A DNA stretch of 64,000 nucleotides, taken from contig CAJINV010000011.1 in NCBI GenBank assembly GCA_905178155.1, positions 2,251,331 to 2,315,330 on the forward strand, written 5' to 3'. A program made the position numbers and the translations under genes. This DNA comes from Amoebophrya sp. A120 (lineage: Eukaryota > Sar > Dinophyceae > Syndiniales > Amoebophryaceae). The notes below the pieces were generated by a model. The model did not search any database, was not told the origin of the DNA, and saw only the letters and a list, made by a program, of their open reading frames with translations. Of the stretch, positions 33,201 to 45,396 are shown one piece after another (the first letter of the stretch is position 1; every line of letters starts with the position of its first letter).

Positions 33201-36200
33201 ACGACCGGCGAACTGCAGCAGCGGGCGCTTTCCGCGGACGTGCTTGCGGGGGTGAATGGGAGCTCTCAGGCGGACGATTTGGACAATTACGCCACAAAGT
33301 TGAACTTCCTGTCACGAAGGATTTACCTGTCGCTGTTGACGAAAGACGGACACAAACCACTGGTGGACGTACCGGCGGAGTTGTTGCCGATTGCCCTGGA
33401 GTTGATGCAAATGCAGGAACTGGACCTGACGGATGCATGTACTTCTTTATTTTCGTTGGATTTCGCATGTGATGTATTTTTTTTTTACAAAAGATAAAAT
33501 AGAAATACTACATTGGTAATAACTTTCGGAAAAATGAAAATCACTTTTTTTTTCCCTCCACCTTGGAGCGAACAACTGCCATTATCACCTCTCTTGTCAG
33601 CCGTCGCCCTGTGGAAGTCCGCCGTGGAACTCTGCACGCAGCTCGCCGTCTGCCCCGTCCCCGATGTGCACAAGAGTTTTTTGGAAATGCTGGAAAAAAC
33701 CACCGCACTGCTCCCCGCCCTGTTCACCAACGAGAAGTTTCTCGTAGACGCGCTGCTGCACATGCAACGGGGCGAGGACTGTTTCGGGCGGTTCTGCGCC
33801 TTGATTCAAGAGCACGCAGGGAAGATTCAATCGCCGAAGTTGTTGGACTTTGCGGACCTGTTCATGGGACAAAACAGCTGCGCCGCGGGGTCCGCACAGG
33901 CGTCCGCGAGACGGCTGTTTCTGCGCGACGCGGCGCAGCGGAAAAAGCAGGCGCTGGTACTAAGGGATGCTGTACTGGTTTTGCACGTAAATGCTCTGTC
34001 GTGCACAAAGACTCATATTTGGCTTTATTTGAATCTCCTTCCCAAAAGTAGGCCATGCAACTACTATATCGACACGAATTTTTTTTGTCCACACGTAAAC
34101 CCGCACCACAGATGATCTGGCAGTGTCAAATTCTCGCCGCACCGGAGTACGACAAAAACTCGCTGGAATTCATCACCGACCCGCTCGACGCCACGGTCTC
34201 TTCGCTCTCCTCGCAAGACGGGGACACGCTGTCTCTCCGCCAGCTGTACTGCTTCGAACAGTACTTCCTCGACAAACTTTCCGTCCGGGAATCCGAGTTC
34301 TCCCACGTGGCCGAGGTCCTTGAAAACGACAATCTGGATGCGAACATTCGCAAGGCGGCCGCCAGCCAGTTTGTGACGTTTCTCGTCTCCGACAAAAGGG
34401 TCGTGAACATGCTGAAGGAGCGCGGCGGGTCGGTTTTGTCCTGCCTGGTGCAGAATTTTCGGGACACGGAAAATCTGGACTTCTACAACCAGCTCTGCGA
34501 AGCGTTGGCAGTGTTACTGCTGAACTTCAACAAGGACCACTTCATCGGGGCGTTGCTCCGCGACAAAACGCTAGTACAGCACGCGTTTCCCGTTGCGCTG
34601 GCCCGCGCCTTCCACAAGGAGCCGCTCACGCGCCTGCGGAGTCTGCAGGTCTTAGCCGCGTTGCTTTTCGACGAGAGTTTCCTGTTCCCGCAGGGGCGCC
34701 TGGCGTCGGCGGGCGCGGACGAGAAGAGTGTACTAGTAGTTCCTCGCACGACAACCGAAGCTAGTACGAGAACTGCGGAGATGAAAGCAAGTAAGACCAA
34801 CACGCCGGCGTCGCTGTCCATCCCGCCCTGGTTCCAAGAGAGGTTTCAGGTGCCAGTGCAGATCGAAGTGTGCGAACCGGTGGTGTCTTCCGGCGTGCAG
34901 TTTTGGCAAGCGCGCCCCAGTCCGCGCGTGCTGGCCCTGTGTCAGGTGTACCAGCTGCAGGAGGGACTCGGTGCGGAATCGCCGGTGTGGAACAAACTCG
35001 CGCTGGACTCACCGGAATCATTCGCGACGGAGAAGGTAGAATTTTGTAAATGAACACGTTTTCTTCACTGCGTGCTGAATCTTCCGCGTTTTCTGGTAAT
35101 AATTTCACCGCTTAAAGAAAGTAGTACAAGATGAGCAGCTTCCGCGGAAACGATGCATGCTGAATGCTGGTACTAAATTATGCAGCGTTGCACGAGAAAT
35201 TAATAGTATCATCATCATTCTTTAGGTTTTCCGCGAAGTCGAGTGCGTTTCTTCCCCGGATTTCGCCCTCCGCGTGCTTGAAGACCCGGTCTACGGCGCT
35301 CGGTTACGCAGCATCCTGAGCCAGACCACCACCGACAGCAACGAGCAACACGTCTCCTGCATGGATCACGTCCGGTCTCTGCTGGAAGCCTGCGTCTGCG
35401 GCCGCAGCTACTTGTCTTCCAACTTCCTCGAGGCCCAAACCAGCGCGTTGTGGGACGTGTTGGCCTTGCACGCCATGCCGGTCTTCCGGCGGATGGCGGG
35501 GGACATGTCGAATGTGGACTTTGACGAGAAGTTCATTCTGTCTCTGCTCAGGCTATTGACCGCCTTGGGTCACGTCAGGTCTTTGGTTTCGTCCGCGACA
35601 TCAAGTAGAGCTACCACAGGATCCGCTGTAATTGCGCGAACCACGCCGGCGGCTGGGAGCCCTTTGCAGGACGTGGTCCAGCAGCAGCCGCAGGCATCGT
35701 CGCCTTTAATAGTGCCGGTCGTATCCGACCTGCTCGGCCCGGCGCTCGACGATTTGTTACGCAGGTCTCGGCTAGATGTGGAGGTCAGACGGTACGGCTT
35801 GCGCGTGGCCGCACTGTACAACATTGACCTGACGGCCGCCGCGGCCGAGTTCCTCGGCGCCAGCACCTGTTTGATTGCCAACAGCTACCAGGAATCCGTC
35901 GACATCGTCGCCAGCTTGCATTTGGTGTCCAAACTGCGCAGCGCTAGTCTCGCGGTCAATAGCAGCGCATTTTCTTCGGGTGCGGCACAGCACCTTCAAC
36001 AACAGCAGCTGAAAACGAGAAGTTCCGCTTCGTCTCCGGCCTACTTGGCAAATAGCGGAGGGATAAACAAAGCGACTGTTCTGCTGAACCAAGCTTTCGG
36101 GTACCTGTCGCACCCGTCTGGCCTGGTTCAAGGGGCGTGCTGGCGCTGTCTCGAGGCGGTGTTCGTCGCGAGTGCGGCGTATCAAAGGCAAAAATATCTG

Positions 36201-39200
36201 GGTCTGGGAGAATGCAACTTGTGATGCTGCATTTGGATTCCAAACAAATTTGCATTGCATGAGCAGCAAAGGGAACGCAATTTTTGCTACGCGAATAGGG
36301 CACTTGTTATGCGAAATAGGCATCAAGAACCCCTCGAAAAATCTGTGATGATACGGCATGCATCACAGACATCATGGCTCATGCAAAACGTGCATGACAA
36401 GTCTCAGAATCTCCCAGACCCAGACATTTTTGCATTTGATACGGCGGTGGACGCTGCCAACGCGGTGAGCCCGACGGATTTCAAGGCGGTATCCGGTTCG
36501 CCTAACAGCTTCACCTCGAATTCCATGACCGCCGACCAATACGCACAGCAACTCGCGTTCCTCGAGGACGCGTGCCGGAAAGCGATAAAGACGGTGTTCT
36601 TCAACAATAGCGGGAATTGTAAATCAAGTGCAACAGCTTTGTCTACTGCTGCGAACGGGTCCTCGGCATCGCAATCGCAAATGCAACCGGCCACTGGAAG
36701 TAGCCCTTCCTCCTCCTCATCCACGTCGGAGTTCCCGCGGCGCGCCGCCCTGCACTTCCTTTGCTCCGCCTTCACGAAGCTGCCGGTGAAACTCGAGAAC
36801 GTGCTGGGCCAGAGCCAGGACAAAGCGGTGTTCGACCAAATGCCACAGCTTTTGCAGTCCCCGGACCGGGGGCTTCGCGCGCTCACGCTGTTCTTCCTCC
36901 GGACCATCATCGACGTGAGGTGCACCTCCGCGGAAACTGCGAAGCGAATGCAGGCACAGCTGATGCAAAGGAATTTCTGGGTGCAGGTGGTCGACAGTTG
37001 GATGGTGGGAACGACGTCCAGAAGTTCAAGTTCCTCTTCCAGTTCGGATACGAAAAAGGGGACGAACAAGCGAGCAATTCTCTCCGACACAACCCCCGTG
37101 GTCGCAGACCTTACGACGCCGAAGATGAACAACGCAAATAGTTCACTTGTTTTCGCAGATTTGTCCGGAACTACGGTTTTCGCTTCCTCCTCAACCTCCA
37201 AACGGGGAAATGAGCATCAGAATTATCCAGATCTTAGTACTAACACGCCACTGTCCGACCGCATTGCGTACGACAGCGCGAAGATCTGCGGCGAGGCGGT
37301 GCAGCTCATTTCCGTGGTCTGTGGGTTCTGGGACGCGCAGATTCTCCGCTACATCTGCGTCAGTACGCATTTCCTGTCGCAATGGCGGAGTGTTCTTGAG
37401 AACCTCGTTACCCGGCTCCGCGATCGCGTTGAGCCCCGAGTCCTGGAGCAGCATCTCGTCGCCGTGCAGCGCCTCGCCATCTGTGTCGGCGAGAGGCTGT
37501 CGACGTTGTACAGCGGAGGTTCACCCGGCGGCGGCGCGGGAGCTGCTGCTGCTGCTTCTCCAACTGGTCCGGAATTTTTCGGCGCGGGAGTGAATCAGAC
37601 CGGAAGCAGCGCATTAACGGCGCAACAGAAGGACGACGACGCAATCTTTGAATTTTTTGCGTCCCGTTGCGTCGCGAGTGTCTGTGCGCAGGCGCTCAGC
37701 GAGGAGAAGCCGCTGGCGCTGCGGAGGCGCGCCGCGGAAACGCTGGACGCGGTGGCAAGTTTGAACCCAGTGTCCCCCTGGTCGATCCCGCACGTGGAGG
37801 AGGTGCGACCCTCGACGCAGCATTTGTGCAATTTGTACTTGCAAGCGTGCGTTCCGGACAGCACGCACCTGTCCTCCCTGCACTCCGCATTGATCCATTT
37901 AGCAACTTCACACCCCTCCGCGACGCTGGTGTGTGTGAAGAATGTCAAATTTCTGCCCAAATTGGTGCAGATCATCGAGACGGCGCCACGGGACATCAAG
38001 ATCTCCGCGATTGTGCGGTCCGAACAAAGGGGAATGTCCAGAATACTGGGGGAGCCGGGGGGTAGAATTGGATTTTTTCTGATTGAGAAGAGTTTGCAGA
38101 GCGCTACCAAAAAAATCGGCTTGCATATGTTGATCGTGCAAGACACTGCGCCGTGATTTCCATTACAAAATCAAATAAACCAACATTACAAGACCAAAAA
38201 TCCTGATAAAAAAAACATCAGATGCGACCGACCCCCGGCCCGAAAATAATGCCTCCAAAGTGTGCCTAAACAGCACGGTCGCGAGTCTCAGCACCGCCAC
38301 CGCCGGTGGGCAGGTGGATGGCGAAAGGCTCCAGCGGTTGACCCTCCATCTCCGGCTTTTGACCGCGCTCTGCTCCGTTGACGACATCGGCTTGGACATT
38401 CTAGTCGACAAATCCTCTCCTGGAACTACACAACTCAATGCGCCGGCAATGATGAACGGGGGACAAACAATAAATCCAGGAGCACAGCAAGACACTTCCT
38501 TCCCCCGCGGTCCGCCAGCCATCGCCTGGACAACAGCAGTATGGATTGTAAAAATGTCTGGGTCCTCTGGAAGGTTGGAACTTGTAATGCTAGCTTTCCA
38601 TACCTAGAAAATCTGTATTGCATACCCAACAAAAGTCGCAGCCACTTTTGTCATGCAAGAACGCAGTTTCTCATGCGGATTGCCTATGAGAAAGCGTTTT
38701 TGGAAGTTGCCATGCCGGACTGCATTCGGAAGTGTTTTCATCATGCACATGTTAGCATCACAAGTTTCCAGACTCAGACATTTTTGCATTTCATAAGCAG
38801 CAGCAATGCCCGATCGGTCCGGCGGGTTGACGCCGGGAGGGATGGCGATCAACGACTGGTCCAGCTGTATCGCAAGAAAAAACTGTTTCACTGTGAACTT
38901 GTGATGCAGAAAATGGAACACAGAACTATTTGTCTTGCTACACCTGCAAGACATTGGATTTTCAAGCATGTTTTCCCTTGGGAAGCACGCACGACACATT
39001 TCATAAATGTCATGTGTAACAAACTTGTGATGCAGATCTTGCAAAATCATCACAGTGAAGCAGTTTTTTCGTGGGATAAGCTGTGTCCTCGACGCGTCCA
39101 CCGCGGTGACGCCCGCGCACGGAGGATCATCTTCGCCCTCGAAACAAACGTCCCGAAGAACCGTCGCCGCGTCCACCCTCGGCGCGCACAACACCTCCGC

Positions 39201-40906
39201 GTTCCTCACCTCCGTGTTGCGGGCGGTGTGGCCGCTGGCGGAGGCGCACGACGCGTTTTGCATGGAGGTGTTGGACTTCCTCCGACGGGTTTTGCACGCG
39301 GACGGAGACCGCAACCGGGTGTGTCACCTGCTCGGCCCGCACTCTAACAACATCGTGTTCAACAAAATGCTGCTACCGCACGCCATGCGGGGATGCTGCA
39401 TGGTCTCGAACGCGAGCGGAAGTAAATTGCAGGGCGTGTCGGCAACGGCGTCACAGGTATAAGTACTGATTCTCGACGTGATGTTTTTCTATATGAGTGT
39501 TTGTCGTAGTGAACGAATCTCACACGACGAGGTGCTTCTGAATTACTTATGCTTTACGCATATGTTATGCTGATAGCTGCCATCGTGCTAAAGCTCAATG
39601 AATGAGTCCTGATCTCAGCACCCTGCTTCACCTCCACAGCTTTTCCAGCCCGGGCACTCCTTCGCGGTGGGCGGCAATCACACGACTTTCCACGGTGACC
39701 GGAGTATGGTGGACCATAATAGTTTATCAAATGCAAAAGTGTCTGGGTCTGGAAGGATGCAACTTGTGGTGCTGAATTTGGATTCTAAGTACAAGAATCT
39801 GTATTGCGTGAACAGCAAAAGAGGTCCAGTTTTCGCCACGGCGAGAGGGCATTTATTATGCGGTGTAGGCATCAGGAAGCAAAATCTGTGATGCTAGAGC
39901 ATGCGTCACTGACTTCAGAAGTCATGCAAAGTGTGCATGACAAACCTTGCATCCTTCCAGACTCAGACATTTTTGCATTTAATATGGTTCCACCTACCAC
40001 CGTCTGGACCCGCACAACGACGTGACCATGACCCGGGCCCTCCCGAGTCACCACGCCAGCCGGCTGTACGCGACGGCTTCCGCGAAATCCAGTCCGATTT
40101 CGCCCGTGGTTTTTTGCCGGCTATTGGAGGTGCTCAGCCTTTCCGCCCCGGGCTTGACCACGAACAAGGCGTCGCTGCTGAAATTCGTGTCCTTTCTGAT
40201 CGAATTTGTGAAGCATTGCGAGAAGGGGCGGGTTCTCTCCGAGTGGACGCTGCGTCGCTGTCTCGCGGTGCTCCACTTCATTGCGTCGCTCCACATCTGC
40301 AAGGCCACCGCCGCAATCCTGTCTTCCTGCCAGCAGCGGTCCTCCGCCGCGGCGGACAGCCGCGCGAGCGCCAACGCGGCCGGCGCAGCGACGGGCGTGG
40401 CGACCGGGCCGCCGCAGCTGGATTTCTGGTTCGATCTGGTGGAATCGAAGGAGAAGCTTCGGGCGGCGGCTTTGCGCGTCCTTCTCGCGGTGATGGTGTC
40501 CGGCTACGCAAAATCCTTTTTCTGCAACTCGCCCCGAACCCTGCCGATCTTGGAAAAGTGCATTGCGAGCGGATTGAACTCGATGTTGAATAACGCGCAG
40601 CAAGGTGGCCAGAACGGGTCGAAAATGGACGTCAACATGACGACTTCTTTCAACGTCACCATGAATCGGACGACAACAATGCTGACCGACGCGAACCAAA
40701 ACCCGAACTACCGCCTGTCGCAGCTGCAGAAATCCGCGGTGGTCCACACCGCCTTGCACATGCTCTGGATGCTGTGCTACCAGAACCAGCGAATCCTGCC
40801 GTTGGTGAAGCAAAGCTCTTTGTTCGCACGGCTGGAGGACATCGTGGATGACGTGCAGTCCGTCGACCGACCGGTGGCACAGGAAATCATGCACTTGTTG
40901 GTGTGA
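27251..40906 (+). CDS. RTTN: Rotatin-like centriole/basal-body armadillo-repeat protein, 14 exons
   Basis: Exons: 27251-27331, 27469-28387, 28487-28832, 28982-29297, 32676-33438, 33601-33956, 34112-35035, 35226-36179, 36447-38061, 38222-38539, 38801-38867, 39084-39456, 39640-39724, 39990-40906. They sum to 8034 nt (2677 aa) with every junction in phase; human rotatin is about 2226 aa. The N-terminus (LVHKLAHNLPEVRDRALRNL, then a helical repeat with VCLQAGALQFLEDF) matches the rotatin N-terminal armadillo-like domain (RTTN_N). The rest is mostly alpha-helical repeats with Ser/Ala-rich linkers, as expected of rotatin/Ana3. Rotatin is required for centriole elongation and ciliary basal bodies in animals, so a flagellar basal-body role here is an inference. 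Eight introns have GT-AG ends (the exon 2 boundary is the least certain) and five are introners. A partial copy of exon 4 lies at 20974-21420. Confidence 0.75.
29340..30240. other. G/A-rich unique segment inside the giant introner
   Basis: A compositionally odd, purine-rich + strand of about 900 bp. Long ORFs run on several frames of both strands at once, which is typical of skewed composition and not of a gene. No domain recognised. Confidence 0.5.
30285..30490. repeat. ACTAGT-rich segment
   Basis: About eight ACTAGT palindromes, plus CTAGCA variants, within about 200 bp, separated by short irregular spacers. It is not a simple tandem repeat. Confidence 0.7.
30545..30845. repeat. Inverted short-repeat clusters (GGGGTATG / ACACCCCAGAC)
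   Basis: Left cluster: four GGGGTATG units (about 30560-30605). Right cluster: about 16 units of ACACCCCAGAC or ACACCCCGGGC type (30668-30835) at spacings of about 10-22 bp. The two clusters are in opposite strand sense. ORFs here (poly-HTPDTPQTHP type) are products of the repeat. Confidence 0.75.
30945..32275. repeat. Satellite C: 96-100-bp tandem array with a long hairpin
   Basis: Fourteen units. The CCCTAGGTC block starts at 31052, 31152 and 31252 (100-bp spacing), then every 96 bp from 31348 to 32116, with diverged end units at about 30951 and 32218. Each unit contains a long inverted repeat: CCCTAGGTCA pairs with TGACCTAGGG, and GCGGGGA pairs with TCCCCGC around ACTCGG. Inner units appear identical. 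The 100-bp units differ by an extra ATGG in CCCGGATGGAAAC. Confidence 0.95.
36180..36446. mobile_element. Introner (long family), rotatin intron 8
   Basis: Element 36180-36441 (262 bp) plus one CGGCG duplication. Its ends are TATCAAAGGCAAAAATATCT and, in inverted form, AGACATTTTTGCATTTGATA, with GGGTCTGGGA continuing the inverted repeat. Excision joins VASAA-VDAAN in frame. The interior has GTGCATGACAAGT. Confidence 0.85.
38540..38800. mobile_element. Introner (long family), rotatin intron 10
   Basis: A 256-bp element, TATGGATTGTAAAAATGTCT to AGACATTTTTGCATTTCATA, with flanking duplication AGCAG (38535-38539 and 38796-38800). Frame is kept on excision. Confidence 0.85.
38868..39083. mobile_element. 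Introner (third type), rotatin intron 11
   Basis: A 211-bp element with ends TATCGCAAGAAAAAACTGTT and AGTTTTTTCGTGGGATA-like sequence, plus a further TTCACTGTGA / TCACAGTGAA match. Flanking duplication AGCTG (38863-38867 and 39079-39083). Excision joins DWSSC-VLDAS in frame. It lies only 67 bp from the previous introner, leaving a mini-exon. Confidence 0.85.
39725..39989. mobile_element. Introner (long family), rotatin intron 13
   Basis: Ends are TATCAAATGCAAAAGTGTCT and AGACATTTTTGCATTTAATA, with inner TCTGGAAGGATG / CATCCTTCCAGA. The target duplication is short (GTT) and partly chosen by reading frame. Excision continues the frame as NSS-TYHRLDP. Confidence 0.75.
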
Positions 40907-42157
40907 TAGAAGTACTGTACTTGCTTTATCGTGTGGAGTAAAAAACCGTCGCGGTAGGAGATTTTGCAAGAGGCTTGTGAATAAGGGCCGCTTAGCGCAG
41001 GGGAGTTTTTTGTACAGTAGACGATAGAGAAATTTCTATTTCACGCCTAGGAAAGTTATAAGTACGTTTTTTTTCATTTCTTTTGCTTACTTTGCCAGAA
41101 AATCTGTGCTTACTTTCCTGTACAGACAAGAAACACATCGCTTGCGCTCTGGTGGTACAGGGCTTAGCGTTGTCGTTTTTATTTAAGTAGCGCCAGACCA
41201 AAAAATGGCGTGTCTACGTACGCCGCGTTAGCGTTACACAAACAAACAAACTTTTGCACGGATTGCGCGATTCCATGCAAACAAACAAACATTTATCTGA
41301 TCAGATCGATCTTCATTGTTGGCTGTAAATGCAATTGGAATTTTGGGCTTTTTTAGGTCCGGTCGTTCCAGCAAAGCTAATTATGTCCTATGATTATCTT
41401 AAGAGGAGCTGCGGGTAGCTCCGGTGACAGAACTTGTACGTAGAAGATTTTTGCTTTTCCATTGTGTGGGGAAAAATTCGACACAGTAGGTGCACCAGAT
41501 GCTACATGTCGAGAAGTAGAAAGTTGAAAACGCAGAAAAACGCTTGTGTCCACATTAAAAAGAAGTGACAGAAAATAAAGCAAGCACCTCCACGCGCACG
41601 GGAGGATCGTTAATTCGTCGGGGCATCGGCACCTGGATGTGCATGGCGTTTTTCGAAGAAAATATAGATGTTTCAATGTTCTTATCGGTGAAAGAGTAGG
41701 CTTCGTTCCTATAATCGTCATATGAAGCGCTGTCGTACCCGCTCGTTTGAAGGGCAATGATATATTGGGGAAGAAACATACGCTGGGCGTATGATCGTAT
41801 CTATTTGTGATGTCTGTGTTTGCAGTCCATGGCACGAGAAACAAGCACAACGGGTCGTGACTCGTGAGTCAGAGGGCTACAGAAGTCGTAGTGCGTCGTC
41901 GTAGTGCGTCGTCGTAGCACAAGCTCAAAAGACACACCGAAGCACGTACACAATAACATAATTTTTCCGCACGAAATTTGAATTTCTTCGTTAAAGTCGT
42001 TTTCTTACCAGCTCTGAGTTTCACTCTTTTTCTTTCGTATCATGCCTCCTTATCTCCATTGTGTTTTCCGATATTATTGCAAAACTGATACAACACAGAG
42101 TTTTTTTTATCGTTGCGTTCCTTCGTGTTGAAAACGAAGAACGGAAAGGCCCAGAAA
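40907..42157. other. Intergenic DNA between the rotatin-like and EF-hand genes
   Basis: About 1.25 kb with no supported gene. A triple ACAAACAAACAAAC tract lies near 41240-41290. Antisense ORFs at 41377-41850 have no recognisable domain. Confidence 0.5.
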
Positions 42158-42992
42158 ATGATCCGCGGCATCTCGTCCAAGATGATCCCGGCTTTGTTGT
42201 CGGGTGCAGCCCTCGCCTTCGGCGAGATGCACACCCCCGCAGCGCCGGTCGAGAAAGAAGACGCGGGCTCGGTCGAGAATTAAGTACCCCGTCCCGCGTT
42301 CCTTCACGCAGAAGAAGCAGGTCCTCGCCGCCGCTCAGGATGCGGCAGACGAGCGTGCGTTATTTTCGGCAAACGTGACGCTTGCGTTGCAGGTGGTGAA
42401 TGATCCGCAGACCCCGGTCGCCAGCGTGCTGGAAATCTTCAAACAGGCGCAGCAGACGTTGCTTTTGCGGTTGGGTGCGGATGCCGACAACAGCGGCGCG
42501 GTCTCGGACCAGGAGAGTGACGAGTTTTGCGCTGCGACTTGCGACGCCGAGTTGCCCTCGCGTTCCGGCGACAAATCGTTCGCACAAGTCGTGGAGGCCG
42601 GAGGTGAGGCGGTGGACGAGAAACACTTGGGCGATTTGACGGGGTTGGAGGAACAGTCGAGTTTTCTGGAGCCGAGGTTTTTGTCGGGTTTGAGGAATCT
42701 TTGTCGTTGCATGACAGGACTGCGTACACCCGCGAGGGGCCCGCTCTACTTGGACGCTGATGGAGAGGTAGTGACGCGTCAGCAAGGCACGGGTGATGGT
42801 GATGATGATGAAGAAGCGACTTCCGCCGGTGCACAACTATCACCGAGAAGCGGCGCAAGCTCTAGCGATTCAGCGTACTCGGGCGGTTTTCCATTTCCGC
42901 CGTACCAAACGCCGAAGGTTCATCCGGGAAAAGAGTCGGCCCCAACGCCGAAGTTTTCCGCGTCCGCCGGCCGCAACACCGTGTCTCTTTAG
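42158..42992 (+). CDS. Secreted EF-hand protein with a small intron or frameshift
   Basis: ATG 42158 opens a frame with a signal peptide (MIRGISSKMIPALLSGAALA, likely cleaved after AFG or nearby) that stops at a TAA near 42284. The continuing coding frame, shifted by one, runs from about 42288 to 42992. A 37-nt GT-AG intron (GTCGAGAAAG...AATTAAG) would join them in phase, giving about 265 aa; a sequencing indel would do the same. The body has one canonical EF-hand loop (DADNSGAVSDQE: Asp1, Asp3, Ser5, Gly6, Glu12), so Ca2+ binding is likely. A Cys-containing region and a Ser/Pro-rich tail follow. Role unknown; secretory-pathway location is inferred from the signal peptide. Confidence 0.55.
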
Positions 42993-43525
42993 TCCAGAAA
43001 CTACATCAACACGGGCTAGTACGAAGAATCGGAGGGGGAGATGGGTTTTCTCGCTGAATACACGTCGCTTGTACAGAGCAAGAAGCTGATTTTTTCAATC
43101 GACTGTGCAATAGTGGAAAGATATACATAGGTACAAGTCGTCTGTGCCCGAGTTGTAAAGGCATTCAGACATCCTAGATCTGTGTCGTTCCACGGTGTTT
43201 TCGTTTCTACCCGTACTTGTACTTCACATTTAGCGTGAATACGCTGGAGGAGCGTCGGCACCTGGAGGTGCGTGATGGTGTTCATAACCCAGTGGAGACA
43301 CTCATGCTTGTTCCGAAAGATGAAAATAACAATAAGGCCAGCTTCTGCTCAAAAAAGTTTGTCATCGAGAAGTTGCTGTCGGCGTCGGAGCGTCGTGCGG
43401 AATCAAGTTGTGTCTTACTCATTCTTGTCAGCGGTAAAAGTTTTAGCAAGTGAAGAAGGCAAAAATCACTATCTATCAGCCGGCCTTCGAACCCGTAACT
43501 GCGTTGCAAAAAAATAAAGTTACTG
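42993..43525. other. Intergenic DNA without recognised gene
   Basis: Short ORFs in several frames, none with recognisable features. Confidence 0.4.
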
Positions 43526-44727
43526 CTGCTACAACTCACTGTCACTCCAGCATCTCTGTTGGAAGCCTTTCCATCCGTGTAAGAAAGAAAGGATTAGGTG
43601 GAGCTATGTTGAAGAATGAGTTTACGATTACCTTTACGAGTTTGCCGTGCTCACGGGCTAGCTTTGGCAATATGAATATGCCAGAAAGCATGCGGTGAAG
43701 GTTTGAGGTACAGGTAATAAAGATGAGAGACGCAGTATACGAGATCCTGTCTTTCTACGTAGCCGGTTCAAGTAGAACTTCCCGGAAGATGATCTAGCAC
43801 TGCGCTCGCCCACTTGTTTGCTGTGTGCTTCTTTCCCTTTGACCGTTGCAAGGGGCGGGCCTGCTTTCTCACGAAGTCAAACCACGTTTAAAACAAGATT
43901 GCAGGCCGTGATTCTGGTTGAGTTTTTTATCAAGTACTAGAGTGAGAGCTAGAAGGAGTAACAAGATAAGGTGTGACTGGCCTTTCAGAAATCCGGAACA
44001 GCACTAGGAAGACACAGCGAAGTAAGTATATCTTTCAGTAGTTGATGCATGTAGTTGTGTTTCTGCTTTCAAAAGTAATAAAGTAAACGAGTTGCACGCG
44101 TGCCCATTATCGGCCGTTTGTTAAGCTTAAGTAGTACCCAAAAAATACGAGTTTTTGAATGTCCTCCCTTTCATATTAATCCCATAATTCATGAAACAAC
44201 CTCGAGAATGGACTGCCCCCCTGTAAATCCTGGAGATAAATCCTCCTCCTCTTCTTCCGCGCGCCCTGTGCATCAAAGCGGCCCTCGCTCACCGGCCGGG
44301 AACATGTTGAAAATTCCGTCCCAAGAATCTCGTGAAGACAAAAACCAACTCGGATCTTCACCCCTACCACCGGTCCCGAACGATGGAGGACAGCAGGTCG
44401 CTGAAGACCTTGACCACGTCCCTGACCAACAGGACGTCGAGGACCACCTCCAAGCTGGTCTATCAAGCAATGCTGATCAAGAACATGCGAATAATTTTGG
44501 AAGTTCGACCGTCGGCCTGCTCATGGAGTACGTTCAGGGAGCTGGTGCTGCGGAAGATCCAAACGCGGACGACGCGGACGCTTCCCACGCCCAAACCCCG
44601 TTCGTGAGCACCCAGCAACTGGAAAAGCAGCATGAGAAAGACAAGCGGGCGCTGGAGAGACTGGAGAAAATTAAGGAGCAATTGGAGAAAAGAACGGAGA
44701 AAGACAAGAAAAAACTGGAGGGCTACA
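43526..44727. repeat. Tandem duplication unit 1 (upstream region plus first exon)
   Basis: Starts near CTGTTGGAAGCCTTTCCATC (43546) and is repeated from about 44745 (CTGTTGGAAGTCTTTCCATC) onwards. Shared landmarks include GAGATCCTGTCTTTCTACGT, GATCTAGCACTGCGCTCGCC and TTTCTCACGAAGTCAAACCA. Unit 1 ends within the coiled-coil codons of the truncated gene at 44208; unit 2 continues into the giant gene. Confidence 0.8.
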
Positions 44728-44852
44728 ACTTCTCATTCCGGCCGCTACTCTGTTGCTGTTGGAAGTCTTTCCATCCGTGGAATAAAGAAAGGAGCTATGA
44801 TGAGGTAACGTCTACGAGTTTGGCGCGCTTACATGCTTTGGCGATCTGCTAG
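44208..44852 (+). pseudogene. Truncated tandem copy of the giant gene's 5' end
   Basis: ATG 44208; the first ~173 codons are homologous to exons 1 and 2 of the gene at 45397 (shared DVEDHLQAGLS, HANNFGSSTVGLLMEYVQGA, STQQLEKQHEKDKRALERLE). After KKKLEG (about 44720) it breaks into the duplicated upstream DNA and stops at 44852, so the remaining ~4800 residues are missing. It has its own duplicated upstream region and could be transcribed as a 214-aa Ser-rich plus coiled-coil protein. It has no introner at the site where the neighbouring gene has one (GCTGCGGAAGAT is uninterrupted). Confidence 0.75.
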
Positions 44853-45396
44853 AAAGCATGCGCTTAAGATTTTAGGCACAGGTGTATCAAGATGAGAGAC
44901 GGAGTACTTAAGTATACGAGATCCTGTCTTTCTACGTAGCCGCTTCATGATGTACAACTTCGCGGAAGATGATCTAGCACTGCGCTCGCCCACTTGTTTG
45001 CTGTTTGCTGCTTGCCGTTGAACCGTTGCAGGCGAGCCTGCTTTCTCACGAAGTCAAACCACGTAGAAAATAAGCATATTGCAGTCCGTGATGGAAAGGT
45101 AGCAGTCTGGTTAAGTTTTTTATCACTTGCTACAGTGAGAGCTAGAAGGACTGACAAGACACGGACTTGATTGGCCTTTCAGAAATCTGGAACAGCTCTA
45201 GGAAGACGCAGTGAAGTAAGTATATCTGTCAGTAGTTGATATAGTTGATGTGTTTCTGCTTTCAAAAGTTTGCCTATAATTATCGGTTGTTAGTGAAGCT
45301 TAAGGAGTACCCAAAAATTTAAAGTGCGAGTTTTGAATGTATGTGATCCCCTTGACATTAGCCCCATAATTGATTGAAACAAGTTGAAGCTTCAAA

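Noticed and set aside
36404-37201. Antisense ORFs inside rotatin exon 9 and similar ones at 40121-40969
   Set aside because: The sense frame is continuous across many exons with consistent splice phases; the antisense frames show no domain.
41377-41850. Minus-strand 157-codon ORF in the intergenic region after the rotatin-like gene
   Set aside because: No ATG-supported domain, no conservation evidence in the window, and composition like surrounding non-coding DNA.
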